Source of the DNA: Wolfiporia cocos
Taxonomy: Eukaryota > Basidiomycota > Agaricomycetes > Polyporales > Phaeolaceae
Length of the DNA: 64,000 nt
Direction of reading: 5' to 3'
NCBI GenBank assembly: GCA_029448655.1
Contig: JACCLO010000004.1
Coordinates: forward strand, 4,588,001 to 4,652,000
Shown: in pieces, positions 34,187 to 45,024 of the stretch
Layout: every line of letters starts with the position of its first letter
Position numbering within the stretch: the stretch's first letter is position 1
Program-made: the position numbers and the translations under genes
The notes under the pieces: model-generated
The model's input: the letters and a program-made list of their open reading frames with translations, nothing else
What the model was told of the DNA's origin: nothing
The model's database searches: none

Positions 34187-35961
34187 TCAGTCGTCGATGG
34201 TGATAACTTCCGGCTCTTCCTTCTGCTCGTCTTCTTCGTTGTCGGCAATCCCGTTCAGTTTTTCTGTTAAAGTCTTCAAAAACACAGGTAGCTGATCACG
34301 AGAAAAGACGAATGGTTCCCGGAAAAAGTCCAGTGCCTCAACGAATTCTGGCGGCTCGTTTTGAAGGTCGCGCGGGTTGTATTGGACCTTGTGCAAGAGA
34401 TCATCCTTGGATGAAACAGGGACTGCCGAGTCCCAGTCCTCGGGAGTTTCCCACACCTCCCGCAAGGTGAAGTTAAGACCTGGTGGATTAAGAAGCGTTA
34501 TTGATTCAGTGCGCAAACGTGGAATTTAGCACAACGCACTTGCGCCCTCGATGTCAGGGTCCAAGGCTTTGTGCGTATAGATGCAAGTGTACACCGGTGT
34601 GTCGAGGTTCAAGTACTTGCTCTTCTCGATCTTTGCGGATGTGATCAGAAGGTTTGTTGAGTCCTCGTACAATCGGATGACGAGCGCATTCTTTGGGTCG
34701 TCTGTGGGCTTTGTATGTGTGCGAACGACGGTCGACGGGGGCTGTCTGGTATTGGCCAGTGATTTCGCGCGTTCAATCTCAGCGGCCAGCTGGGTCTTCA
34801 ATAACTTCTCTGCCAACAGAACTGTGAGCATGATAACCGCGGCACAGGTACTGCATGTATCGACCTTCTTCCTTCAACGCGGCTATGTCCTTGTCTTTCT
34901 GCGATATCAGTTCGTCCTTCTGCTTGGCAAGGTCTTTCCACTGCCCAACCTCTCGCTTTACCGCCTCCTGCTTTGCATCTGCCGCTTCGCGGATGAGGAA
35001 TTCGGCTAGTTGGGACTTGCCCGAGCTCCCTTGCGCCTTGGCCTTCGCCAGTTGCGTTGTCAGCTCACTGATCAAGTTTTCCTGCGCTGCAAATTCGTTT
35101 CAGACAAGATCGCGCTCCAAATTAGCTATCAAAGCTCACTCTTCAGTTGGCATTCGTATTGGGCAGACTTCTGTTCTAGCAACTCCTCTGCTTCCGTTCG
35201 TCGGATATGGAAGTCATCTTCCAATTGCTTCGCATACTTGTCCCTCTCCGTTTTGACCTAGCCACACCGATTGATCAATATTGATGCTGGATTGCCAATA
35301 ATCGATAACAGTGATTACAGTATCCAGCCGTCTACGCAGATTATCCAACTCGCGTAAAAGCTTCTCATGTTCTCTGGCCTGTCGACTTGCAGAGGCGGTG
35401 GGCTTCGGTGGAGGTTTCGTTTCCGACCGTTCACGCGCAACGCGTTTGTCTGGTGCCTCCGCGACCTCATCATCTTCCAAGTCTTGAATATCCTCCGTAT
35501 CCACGGTGTCATCTGAGCGATGTACGCTATGGTTTGCTATGGAGGGGCCTGACGGCTCAGCTCTAGCCTTCCCTTTTCGTTTTGGGTTCGACTTGCTACT
35601 CGCTGCTACTTCCGCGCGCTGAGCAGGCTTCTTGGCCGGCGCGCGTCCTGGAGGTGGTACAATAACAACATCGTCTTCATCCATTGCTTCGGCCTCGTCC
35701 TCCAAGGAGATGACAATCTGTTCGTTTGTCCTTTTACGTTTGTTGCCATTCTTCTTGGGAGCCGTCGTTGAGGGCTTTGAAGAGGATGATCCAGATGCGG
35801 TACGACCGTTCGCTTGCACGGAATGCGTAGAGGCCTTTCTCTTAGACGCAGCGGGGGTCGTTGTGTTGTAGCTGGCTGGAGAACATAAAGTTCCAGAAGT
35901 CCTCATTGACGTTCTGGAGAAGTCGGAACGTACCAAATTCGTCTCCAGATGTGTCCGACAT
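34187..35961 (-). CDS. Csm1/Pcs1-like chromosome segregation protein
   Basis: The start is at 35961 (MSDTSGDEFGTF). A long charged, Lys/Ser-rich N-terminal half follows, with NLS-like KKNGNKRKRTNEQ and acidic patches, then coiled coils (AREHEKLLRELDNLRRRLDT, QWKDLAKQKDELISQKDKDI, EKLLKTQLAAEIERAKSLA). The C-terminal globular domain reads LVIRLYEDSTNLLITSAKIE, YTCIYTHKALD, LNFTLREVWE and PPEFVEALDFFREPFVFSRD, the pattern of the Csm1/Pcs1 monopolin domain. That domain binds kinetochore proteins and cross-links microtubule attachment sites, preventing merotely (Pcs1) or clamping sister kinetochores in meiosis I (Csm1). A short acidic tail (EPEVITIDD) ends the protein. The N-terminal half is longer than in yeast Csm1. 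About five introns. Confidence 0.8.
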
Positions 35962-37025
35962 TGAGCTATGAACCCCGCCACTACTATGAGGATAAAGCTC
36001 AGATCCCAGATGAGCTGCAGAACGCGGTGGCCACAATAACCGTGGGCCAGTGCGGGCACGTGCTCGTGCGCGGGAGCGTCACACCGTCGTGGCTACGGCG
36101 CCCGGCACGCGCCCTTGATCACAGATCACAGCGTGCATCGCAGCCTAAAAATGAGAGTGTCCGGATTTGATTCGCTGCGAGGTAAGTCGGAAGTGTCGAT
36201 GTGGGAGATAACCGCGGCGCCAGCGTATGCTGCATGCTAAACTCCAAGAAAATGACACAAGCAGTCTATTCAAGTGGAGAAGGCCGGGAGCGTACGTACC
36301 TCGATGCTTTTAGTCATTGATTCATGCCGCGGGGTGTGGGCGCGGGGAGACTTGAGTCAGCGGACGATGATATTCGACCTTCGGTCATACCTACACCGCA
36401 TTTACTGGCTTGCTTCGCGGTAGTACGCGCGACTACCTCATACAAGACGATAGAGCACAGCGCGTGGACGTCGCGAAGATCCATGCTTTGAGCGAAATCA
36501 AGTGGCGTGCAGAAGGTACTGTGGGAGGAACACGCGTTGCCGAGTCTGTGAGGCGCAAATTACACCGATATTCTTGCTACCAACTAGATGTTACTTCTCC
36601 TAGCATCTTTCTAGGGACCTGACAGGTATGTTCTCGCCATGATCCAGTGACTCAGCCCAGACAAGGTTCGCAGCTCGAAATACGGCGGCCCGCTTTAGGT
36701 TCTTCCAAATTCGAGCTTTAATAGGTAGTACACGGAGATGGATGCTTTATTGAAGTCTGACTCTCTGACTCCCGTAGATGCCAAAGGGTGCTCTGTGCAC
36801 CGTGACGCACACATAAGCCCCATAGTTGATGCGCGCATAGTTTTTTTGGCTCGCTTTGGCACGGCCTGCTATGCACATCGCGTCCCGGGTCGCCTTATTA
36901 CAAGTAATCCATGCACAGTGCTACCTGAGTTCAAGGGACTACCTAATTCCCAAAGTCCGGCCCGATCTCGCTAGACGATGATAATTATATTCCAGGTGAG
37001 TTTGTCCTGTCCCATGATAATTCTA
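35962..37025. other. Region upstream of the Csm1-like gene with no intact gene
   Basis: Just over 1 kb. It includes the Csm1 promoter. Small open frames on the plus strand (for example 36410-36622, with DYLIQDDRAQRVDVAKIHAL) look mildly protein-like but cannot be joined into a gene or assigned to a family. Confidence 0.5.
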
Positions 37026-37981
37026 CGAGGCGAGGGAGTTCTTCCCGGAGGAACAGTGTGACATCGAAGGCTTCGATGATTTGATCGTTGGCCCATTACA
37101 GATCCGACCTTATGAAGCATACATTACTCACCATACTACCTCCAAGGCGAGAGGCATCCTGGTTCGCAACCCAGCATCATAACGCGATTCTGAGCGAGAG
37201 GGTCCAGTGTCAATACGAGCGACTCTCCTTCTTGCTTATTCGCAAAGAGTATTTGCGAAACCTCTTCAAGTCCTGCATAGCAGATGGTGTTGAACCTCGT
37301 ATCCTATAATTATGCGATAATGCGATATTCTCTCGCGCGATAGTCAAACCTTTCAAGTATATGGATTGCCAGATACTTGATCGACGGTCCAGATGACCAA
37401 GAAAACACCCTTCGTCGCGAATGGCTGACTATGTATGAAGAAAGTGACTAAGGTGAGAAAAGAGCTTAGCAATGAGGCAAAGAGAATGAGTTTATACAAC
37501 GATGCGCATGGGCATTGCCGAACAGCTAGAGTGGTACCTCTAAGACTGCATCTCTCTCAAGCAAGAATTCCCCCCATTTGATGGCAGGTATGGCCCGCAA
37601 GTTAATGCGGCATTGATGGAGGACGCATTCGCACAGGGAGGAATTGGCCTGGCTTCTTGAGAGATGGATTACTCTCAAGCAAGAGTTCCCTCATCTGATT
37701 GCGGGTGGTTCCTTCTGCTGCCTCATCGCGTGAAAGTTTTAATTCGGTGCGGATCGCTTTCCTTGCAGGCTTCAACCTCGTCGGTTACGAAGATACACTT
37801 CTCAAGCCACTGCTGTAGTATGTTCGACTTCCCCTGGATTTCAAAGCAGAACAGGCCGAACTGCAACTTGAAATTTCGCTCCTATTGTACGCAGAGGGAA
37901 CGCTCGAAGATGGTACCGACGCAGACATGGATCTATACGATGCCATCTTACTTAGTACCATGCGGATTGGACGCGGGTGAG
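37026..37981 (+). pseudogene. Broken unknown gene with frame breaks and stops
   Basis: Several protein-like segments on the plus strand are interrupted by stops and frame changes. One reads EFFPEEQCDIEGFDDLIVGP then QIRPYEAYITHHTT (about 37037-37185). Another, GFNLVGYEDTLLKPLL, hits an in-frame TAG and resumes as YVRLPLDFKAEQAELQLEIS and LLLYAEGTLEDGTDADMDLY up to about 37979. Between them two near-identical pieces (SLKQEFPPFDG at about 37550 and TLKQEFPHLIAG at about 37675) suggest an internal duplication. I do not recognise the family. The mix of good codon structure and breaks fits a decayed gene. Confidence 0.5.
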
Positions 37982-38601
37982 CACGAACCTTCCTTGATTG
38001 TAGCAGCCGCAAAGAGTGCCTAATCTCATGTGTACACTTGAGCCAAATTATCGTACTGTCAAACTTACTAGACGACCCGGTAGCGTGGGGTAGCACCGGG
38101 CTGATAGTCGATTTCAACCATCTCACTTCGGTGAGGAACCTCATGACTGACACCGTATGGCGCATAGGCATTCAGTGAGATCTCCGAGCTCATCACCATG
38201 GGCGGAATGGCCCAACATAGCCTGAGGTTAGCATCTGTAGGAGTAGGCCGTGTCGAGTGTCACTGAGCGACCTCCAGTACGCTGGCTCGGGCCATGAAGA
38301 AGAACTTGGACTCGAGCTGCACGACAAGCAGCGGAGGAAACATGATAACTGGCTCGTGGACGACTACACAACAGACGGGCAATGCGAGGTCTAAAACCGA
38401 TCATCAGCTGCGGAGTATACCTCGTCACGAAATCGATTGTTGGCGAGCTATCCTGTGTCGAATAGTGACGTCAGACTATTGACTTCGCATCTTGAGCACA
38501 CGGGTTAACAATGACATCTGAAGGAATGTCGCCTGCCGACAGATGAGACAGTTGCGCTCCGACATCCGAAGAAAAGCATGCACAGAGAAAGTGGAGCGTA
38601 G
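37982..38601. other. Region downstream of BRX1 with no gene
   Basis: About 620 bp. Open frames on the minus strand at 37785-38171 and 38228-38428 show no domain. It probably holds the BRX1 3' end and decayed sequence. Confidence 0.45.
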
Positions 38602-39741
38602 CTACGCAAAGACCTTGGACACAGCAAGTTCGTCCTCTTCTCTCCGACGGCCCTCCTTTCTCTCACTCCTCTCTTGCTCCGCGTGCTTCCGCTTCCCGTA
38701 TTTTTCACCCTTCTCCCCTCTGAGAGCCGCACGCACGGCAGTGGGGGAAACAAACTCTGCATAGACATAAGCATACGCGAAATGTACGGTTCAGAAATAT
38801 GAAGGTTCAAACCTGGGTTGGAGTATACGGTTGCTCCGCCGAACGCACCCTCGAATATACGAATTGGCGTGAGAACAAATCGCGGTCCAATCTCTACCAT
38901 AGACATCTGTGGAGGACCATTGGGTTGCAAGGGGTCTTTCTCAATGATCTAGAGAGTGAATGAATAGCAAATGAGTACCATCTTAGTTCACTCCAGAGAG
39001 CTTGTACGAACTTGGAAATTACGGAACCAAATCTTGTTATCAAGGATTGAGAATGTGAGAACATGATCAATGAATGGCTTCGCTTTCCGTGCGGTCTGCG
39101 GGACACCAAATATCTTACGTGTGTGAGACCGACGGTCAGCGGTATCCGCTTCTAGAGATGCGACTACTCACATGCGTGAACACCTCTTTCGTCAACCGCC
39201 CCCACTCGCTCTCATCAAAACTTTTGTCAAAACTGAGGATACCTCTGCTTCCTTTCAAGCAGTTACCAGTCATCTTCAGCTCGTCCATCGTGTGCACATT
39301 TTGTACATGCATTTTTATGCTGGGACCATTGGGAGTCTTTGCGGCCCACAGATACAGGTCTTCATGCCGTCGCGACTCAAAGTAGAGCGTGTTGTTACAA
39401 TTATTGAGATCTGCAAGTTCGGGTAGGAGATGCAGGTGGTTCTTCGAGTCCAATTTGGCATCTAACGAAAAGGATTGGACTGCTACCCCTCCGCGCAAGA
39501 TGTGATGCAGCATACCTTTCTTGACGTGCGGTAACAGCGCTTCTAGATCGTTCATGAGATGCCTCATACGATGAGTGATTCCACGGGACGACAGAAGGAG
39601 GACCCGCTGCTTGTTCTTTAGCTTCTTCGGGGCAGGTACCTGGACATCCTCCTCGTCTATTTCCTCTGCCTTGCGTTTCCCCTTTCCCTTCACGTCCGTT
39701 TTGCTCGCATTGATCTTTTGTGCCTTCAGTACAGATGCCAT
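38602..39741 (-). CDS. BRX1: Brix-domain ribosome biogenesis protein Brx1
   Basis: Nucleolar factor for 60S subunit assembly. The start at 39741 (MASVLKAQKINASKTD) is followed by a Lys-rich stretch and KNKQRVLLLSSRGITHRMRH, the beginning of the Brix domain. Then come LMNDLEALLPHVKK, LPELADLNNCNNTLYFESRR, HEDLYLWAAKTPNGPSIKMH, and NCLKGSRGILSFDKSFDESE. After introns it continues FGVPQTARKAKPFIDHVLTF, MVEIGPRFVLTPIRIFEGAF and GGATVYSNPEFVSPTAVRAA. It ends in a basic Lys/Arg/Glu-rich tail (SKVFA, stop at 38602-38604). Length and motif order match the family. It shares a 270-bp promoter with RING gene 1. Confidence 0.93.
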
Positions 39742-39855
39742 CTTTAGTGCAAGATCGCAATCAGAGGATGAATGACAGGATAGGAATAAATGGCGGAGGG
39801 CAAGCTGTGGTCCGGATGTGGTAATTGATAAAATGGAATTCTGCTCGAATTCGAC

Positions 39856-39861
39856 CACGTG
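39856..39861. promoter_or_regulatory. CACGTG (E-box) in the BRX1/RING1 promoter
   Basis: CACGTG palindrome midway between the divergent starts at 39741 and 40011. The same hexamer occurs 87 bp before the start of RING gene 2, so it may be a conserved bHLH-type site. It may equally be chance. Confidence 0.35.
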
Positions 39862-40010
39862 AGAGTGTTTACCATCTACGCGTCGCGGCGCGCGTCTCCG
39901 CGGATTGCGTCTTTCTCCTTATACCGTCAAGCAGCCATCCCTTCCCTGACAACTTCACTCAGTATTATCCTTACGATATAGATATCCTGTACTACCAGTC
40001 TCTGCATACC

Positions 40011-41062
40011 ATGAATGCCAAATGCAGCATCTGCTTTGATGTTGTCAGTGAGGAGACTCCTCTCATGGCGACACCCTGCGGTCACTTGTATTGTCTCGAC
40101 TGCGCCACATTCAATTTCGCCGGCACCAACGCCACTTGTGCCATATGCCGGAAGCGATATACGCTACGAGACCTGATCAGACTATTCCCTGACTACGACG
40201 AGACCAAACAGAAGACCTGCAGGCCTAGGTACTCCATAGCGAAGCCGAGGCCCAGTGTGGCCGAAAGAGCGAACAAGACAACAAGCGCATGTTATGATGC
40301 TCTCGGAAATGAGGGCTTCGTACGCGATCCGCTGCTCACAGCTTCAGCACTGCAGAGGTCGGCCATTGTGTCTTCGTATTGATAGATTCCTGACCGTGGT
40401 CCAGAGTGGACAGGTTTATCGATGATATCAATGTACAGGATTCATCATTGGAGCTGAAGGTGATTATATGCTCCGAATTGTGTGAAAGTAAATCTTCTGA
40501 ACAGCCTTTGCAGAAGGCACTCAAGTCAATAAGGATTGCTCTTGCACATATCAGAACTGTTCGTTTTTCACCCATTGGTCCAGGCGCATATTCATGATGA
40601 ATGTGTCACCCCAGAAACTTGATGCTGCCAACGAACGTGAGGCTTTGCGAAAGGAGGTTGCGCGGTACAAGAAAAGGTGCAATGACTTACAGTCTCACAT
40701 GAAGGAGAAAGAGCGGGAATCAGAGCGGACGCTCCAACAAGCTGCGAAGCAGTTGTCCCGAGAACGCCGGGAATGGAAAGAGCGAGAAACAGGATTGCAG
40801 GAGAAGCTGCAGCTGACACGGAGAAACCTTCGTGCTGCACGAGAAGAGGCCCAAAACGCTCAGCGTGAGAGCCGAAACTTAGAAGAGCAGATGAAGGTAT
40901 GGCGAACCATTGCCAATAAGTTTAAGAAAAATGCAAGCGTTATTTGCCCTCACCAGCTCCATATTTGATGATATTAATGAATTATGATAGTATTATACTC
41001 TCAAAGCCAAGACGCGGGCGCCGGAGTACCACGACTCGGATGATTCTCTCGAGATTATTTGA
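40011..41062 (+). CDS. RING-finger protein with C-terminal coiled coil, gene 1
   Basis: Likely E3 ubiquitin ligase. The RING starts at the second codon region: MNAKCSICFDVV, then TPCGHLYCLDCATF and ATCAICRK, a complete C3HC4 set of zinc ligands. After a 53-nt intron comes a helical region (FIDDINVQDSSLELKVIICS), then a long Glu/Arg-rich coiled coil (EALRKEVARYKKRCNDLQSH through EARNLEEQM-like repeats). The last intron appears to begin with GC (KKN then GCAAGC) and to end in GATAG, joining to YYTLKAKTRAPEYHDSDDSL and a TGA at 41060. The same intron position is conserved in RING gene 2, where the donor is GT. The exon between about 40410 and 40600 is the least certain part. Confidence 0.75.
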
Positions 41063-41578
41063 TTATCTGTCCCGGCGCCAGACATGTTCAACGGATGCTG
41101 CATTACTAAGCTGTACTTGCGCGTGCTCCTCGACAAATACTAGCGTGAATTGATGAGACAAGCTCAAATCACAAGGTATGATCAGCTTGGTTTAGGGACG
41201 CGGAGCGTTATTGTATGCATCGAAGCGCCTAAGTGAGCGCGCCTGAGATTATCTGGAATAGGTGAAATTTGCGCGTTTGCTCTATATGTAAAAGGTGGAA
41301 CGCTTCCTGACATAGCGGAAGGGAAGGCTCTTGCGCGATCACTCTCCTCATAGCCCAGCTTACTTACATTGTTGCAATTCGGGGTCTGCGGCGTTGCCAA
41401 GGCGCAGGATGGCGCGGCGATGGCAGACTGATGGGCAAGCTAGCGGGGCGCTAGGGCTGCCGGTAGTGTACTTAAGCCGGGCGCGAGCAGAGTGGCTCGC
41501 CGCCAGAACCCCTAAGTTCACTATCTTCACTATCCTACAAAGGAGATTCGGCCCTGCGGCCACAGAATTTCCACATAC
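41063..41578. other. Spacer between RING gene 1 and nitronate monooxygenase
   Basis: About 515 bp with the 3' end of the RING gene and the promoter of the next gene. Open frames here are not recognisable and no repeat is seen. Confidence 0.5.
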
Positions 41579-42798
41579 ATGCCCGTCCCTATTCGCACAA
41601 AATTCACTTCATTATTCAGTGAGTTTATGCCTCATTCAGATAGTAAGACTCACTCAGTGTTGGCAGATGTATCAAGTCCAATTGTATCGGCTCCCATGGC
41701 ATATGCCACTTCTCCAGCGCTCGTGGCAGCCGTCATCAATGGCGGCGGTGTAGGCTTCCTTGCGGCAGGTATATACTCGAGCGCAACCACCCCGCGATTG
41801 TCACAAACATAATTATTAGGGTTGGAACCAGCCGTTAGACTGGGCGAAGCCATTGATCAAGCTCGCGCAGCGATCAGTGATGACAAGAAGCACCTTGTCA
41901 GCATAGGCTTCATCTCCTGGGTGCTTGACAAGTTCGAGTCAGAAACCGACCAACGCCTACAGACGGTCCTTGACAAGGCAGTCTACGCAGTTTGGTTTGC
42001 GTATGGCACAGACCTCGGCAAGCATATCGCAAGGGTGCGGGCGTATGATGCTACGCGTAATCACAAGACCCTCGTGTGTGTGACTGCGAATACCACTGAG
42101 GAAGCAGTGCGAGCTGCGAATGGGTGGAAGCCAGATTTAATCGTAATGCAAGGTATGGTGTCTTTCGGGTCATCGAGGATAGTGCCGCTGACTGTATCTT
42201 AGGCTCTGAAGCGGGCGGAAGGGGTAGCACGTATTCGCCTCCCATCCAGGAGCTACTGCAAGCTGCAGTCCATGCGATTCCAGTAGATGGGCCCATAGTG
42301 CTCGCAGCAGGTGGCGTTGTCAGAGGTGAACAAGTGGCGAAACTGTTGACATTAGGAGCATCCGGGGTCGTTATTGGGACTCGCTTCCTGTTCACCAACG
42401 AGTGTGCGTGGACCGATGAGATGAAGAGCGTCATAATCGAGGCAGGCGCAGAATCCACGGAAAGGAGCCCCGCATACGACGTTATCTTCCCTCCAGGTGT
42501 CTGGCCAGATGGAATACAGGCGCGATGCGTCAAGAACGAGGTCCTTCGAGATTTTGAACATGGTCTCAGTGAGGAGGAGCGTAAGCGAAATATTCAGAAC
42601 GGGAGAAAGGACCACCTGCTAGTATATGCTGGAACTGGTGTTGCGGAGATGAGCGAGGTTCAAAAAGCATCGGTCAGTACTAATCATGCGTCTTGATAAG
42701 AATTACTGACCTCGTGATGCTGCTAGGACGTGTTTCGTAGTCTTCACGAAGAGACCGTCACTACACTGAGGGGCGGAGGATCCCATCTTCTTGATTAG
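41579..42798 (+). CDS. Nitronate monooxygenase (2-nitropropane dioxygenase family)
   Basis: FMN-dependent TIM-barrel enzyme that oxidises alkyl nitronates such as propionate 3-nitronate, protecting mitochondria and metabolism from these poisons. It starts MPVPIRTKFTSLFSEFMPHS. Family motifs: SPIVSAPMAYATSPALVAAV, INGGGVGFLAAG, HLVSIGFISWVLDKF, then after an intron GSEAGGRGSTYSPPIQELL. GPIVLAAGGVVRGEQVAKLL and GASGVVIGTRFLFTNEC form the phosphate-binding end of the barrel. It finishes DVFRSLHEETVTTLRGGGSH and a TAG at 42796. Four or more exons join in frame. No obvious targeting peptide. Confidence 0.9.
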
Positions 42799-42934
42799 TT
42801 GTACTCGAATTGGCATGTACAGAAAGCTATACTCATGTCTATGTTTAGTTATGACGAGTTATGCCGAGCCGTATTAAGATTTTCGGCGTACCCGAATTGC
42901 TACAGACGCGAGCGAAGATCATCACGTGATCGTG

Positions 42935-43141
42935 TTTTTTTTTTTTTTTTAAGTACATTTGTATCCCGCGTCAAGTAACTACGACTAAATGCGGCATTAG
43001 TGGGCGGAAGGCGGGGCTTTTGGGATGGGGCGGATAGGGTTATGCGTTCGGTAGACCATGTGTAGGGAGGTGCGAATGCGATGGTATCTAAGGGAGTTCA
43101 GGTAGGTCTCCATGCGGGACTTACCCTGGGTCGACAACAAC
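42935..43141 (-). mobile_element. LINE 3' fragment a (5'-truncated)
   Basis: On the minus strand this is the extreme 3' end of a non-LTR retrotransposon, ending in a run of 16 A (T on the plus strand at 42935-42950). It aligns with the same part of fragment b: GTCAAGTAACTACGACTAAA, AGACCATGTGTAGGG and CCCTGGGTCGAC occur in both. The two have diverged at many positions. It is bounded on both sides by TCACGTGATCGTGTT. No coding capacity remains. Confidence 0.8.
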
Positions 43142-43154
43142 TCACGTGATCGTG

Positions 43155-43805
43155 TTTTTACATTTGTGCGTCAAGTAACTACGACTAAACGCGGCGTTCG
43201 TGTACGGAAAAAATGAGGCTTATGTGTGGGACGGAGAGGGAGTAGATGTGCGGCAGACCATGTGTAGGGTAGTGCGAAAGGAAAGGTATCTAGGGAGCTT
43301 GGGTAGTGCTACATGTAGGACTCACCCTGGGTCGACCAACAGCGGTAGGGGGGAGTGCGGACTTTGCGAACGCCGTGGTGGACTTGAGGAACAGCGCAAT
43401 GGCGTTGAGGCCCTTCGGCGTAGACAGGAGGGTGCGAACATTCAGCGATCGGGATGCGGCGCGCAGGTGGTTGCGTGCGTCAGTGTGTCGGGGGCAGTCG
43501 ACAAGGACGTGTTCTCGCGTTTGCAGTGTGACCCCATCGCACGGGCAGCGCGAGGACTCAGAAGGGACGAGGCGGCGATGGTAGTCACCAAAGTGGCCAT
43601 GGCCAAGGCAAAGCTGGACAATGCGGGAGTGTACATGACGGGGCCCTGTGTAGGTCCGGTAGAAACGCGATAGGCGGAGTGACGGGGGATCGGCGAGGGC
43701 GACGCCCGCTGCGTTGGTGTGGGGACGGCCAGCCCATTCCGTTTTCCAGCGCCGCAGTGCTCTTGCGCAGTTGTGTTCCCGGAGCCAGGAGAGCGACGGC
43801 GGGAC
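43155..43805 (-). mobile_element. LINE 3' fragment b with RT C-terminal coding remnant
   Basis: A 5'-truncated non-LTR retrotransposon. The minus-strand frame 43290-43811 encodes 173 residues typical of the end of Tad/I-type reverse transcriptase polyproteins: LGHGHFGDYHRRLVPSESSR then CPCDGV, TREHVLVDCPRHTDARNHLR and TPKGLNAIALFLKSTTAFAK. The C-C-H-C cluster is the zinc-knuckle-like motif after the RT/RNase H region. A short A tail (T on the plus strand, 43155-43159) marks its 3' end. It is flanked by the same 15-bp duplication as fragment a. Confidence 0.88.
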
Positions 43806-43900
43806 AATCACGTGATCGTGTTGCGGCTATTGAACCGGCGCTCCCAAGTCGAGGTTCCTCAGACCGCAGGGCGACATGTTGCCAATTGCCTACCATCACA

Positions 43901-45024
43901 ATGAACGCGCGCTGCAGCATATGTCTCGACAACCTAACAGATGACAAGTGCCCAATGACTACACTCTGCGGGCATCTATATTGCCTTGATGATGCGACCT
44001 ACAATTTCGCGCAGCCCAACGCGACCTGCGCGATCTGTCGTAGGCCACACACGCTTGACATGCTCGTGAGGCTCTATCCGAATTATGATGAGCAGGATAG
44101 CGTGGAGGCTTCAGACTCCTCTTCAGCGCAGGAAAGATACGCTGAGGCTGTCCGCGTTGGGCAGAGTGTATTATCTGCATGCAATCGTGTTCTGGAAGAA
44201 GCGGATCTGTTATTGGATACCGTTCCTGTGCTGACTGCAATCACAAAGTACGTGGCTCGTCGAGGCTGTCTCCTTTGCTGAAGTAGAGTACCAGGACAGA
44301 AGAGCTTGCTTCTCACCTGCTTGAAGATGAGACACCTGCCGTTAGGGTGCGGGTCATCGTCCCGTTCTCATGTCCGTTACTCATGAAAGAAACAGAATCT
44401 CTGGAGATCGATAGTAAATCTCCTCGATCAGCTACGCACTGTCCGTTGACTTTCCCTCGCGTTTGTATTGCAGCTGTTGACAGCATCACTCTTTGGGTGA
44501 CCAGACGTTAGACGAGATCAACACTAATCCAGAGCTAACAAAACTCCGGGACCGTCTCTCCGCGACGCATGGCATCCTCACAAGCCGGCTCCATGCTGCA
44601 AGATCGCGCCAGGAAACAGAACGGCAGAGAGCTCGGAGGAAGCTATCCCATCAACGCGCTCAATTCGAGGCACGGACGCAGGCTTTGCAGGCAGAGATTC
44701 AAGACGCGATCGCGCTACTACGACAAGAGCATGAATCGGTAGAGCAAAGTAACGCGCGAGCTGAAGAACTGAAAGCAGAGGCCAAGAAGTGGCGAAAGGA
44801 TTCAGAGCGTTATAAGCGGAAGGTGAGTGTAAACTATTCGTCAAGTGTTGTCATGTGCCTCAACCTACGTCCAGTACAACGCTCTGAAGGAAAAGTACCA
44901 AGAAATCAGGCAGACCATTAACGAAGCTTTCTTCCCGAATCCCGACGACTCGCGCATTATCGAAGCGGACAATACGGCAGGGGATCTAGATATCGAAGGT
45001 CTTCCTGAGATCATGGAATCGTGA
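43901..45024 (+). CDS. RING-finger protein with coiled coil, gene 2 (variant zinc ligand)
   Basis: Paralogue of RING gene 1, separated from it by the nitronate monooxygenase and the LINE fragments. The RING reads MNARCSICLDNLTDDKC, LCGHLYCLDDATYNF and ATCAICRR; the sixth zinc ligand, Cys in gene 1, is Asp here. Splicing after AITK at about 44248 leads to TEELASHLLEDETPAVR. A coiled coil follows (RSRQETERQRARRKLSHQRA, ALLRQEHESVEQSNARAEEL, KWRKDSERYKRK). An intron with a GT donor joins to YNALKEKYQEIRQTINEAFF, and the protein ends in an acidic tail (LDIEGLPEIMES). The middle exons (44290-44520) are uncertain. Probably an E3 ligase or a RING-derived scaffold. Confidence 0.72.

Larger units (their letters stand above)
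42922..43822. repeat. Triple target-site duplication TCACGTGATCGTGTT
   Basis: The 15-mer occurs at 42922-42936, 43142-43156 and 43808-43822, bounding LINE fragments a and b on each side. It contains the palindrome CACGTG. The third copy lies about 80 bp before the start codon of RING gene 2. Confidence 0.9.

Noticed and set aside
36410..36622. Small gene on the plus strand
   Set aside because: A single 70-codon frame without an adjoining exon or known domain; too weak to call.
43290..43811. Host gene on the minus strand
   Set aside because: Its CPC...TREHVLVDCPRH pattern belongs to the end of LINE reverse-transcriptase polyproteins.
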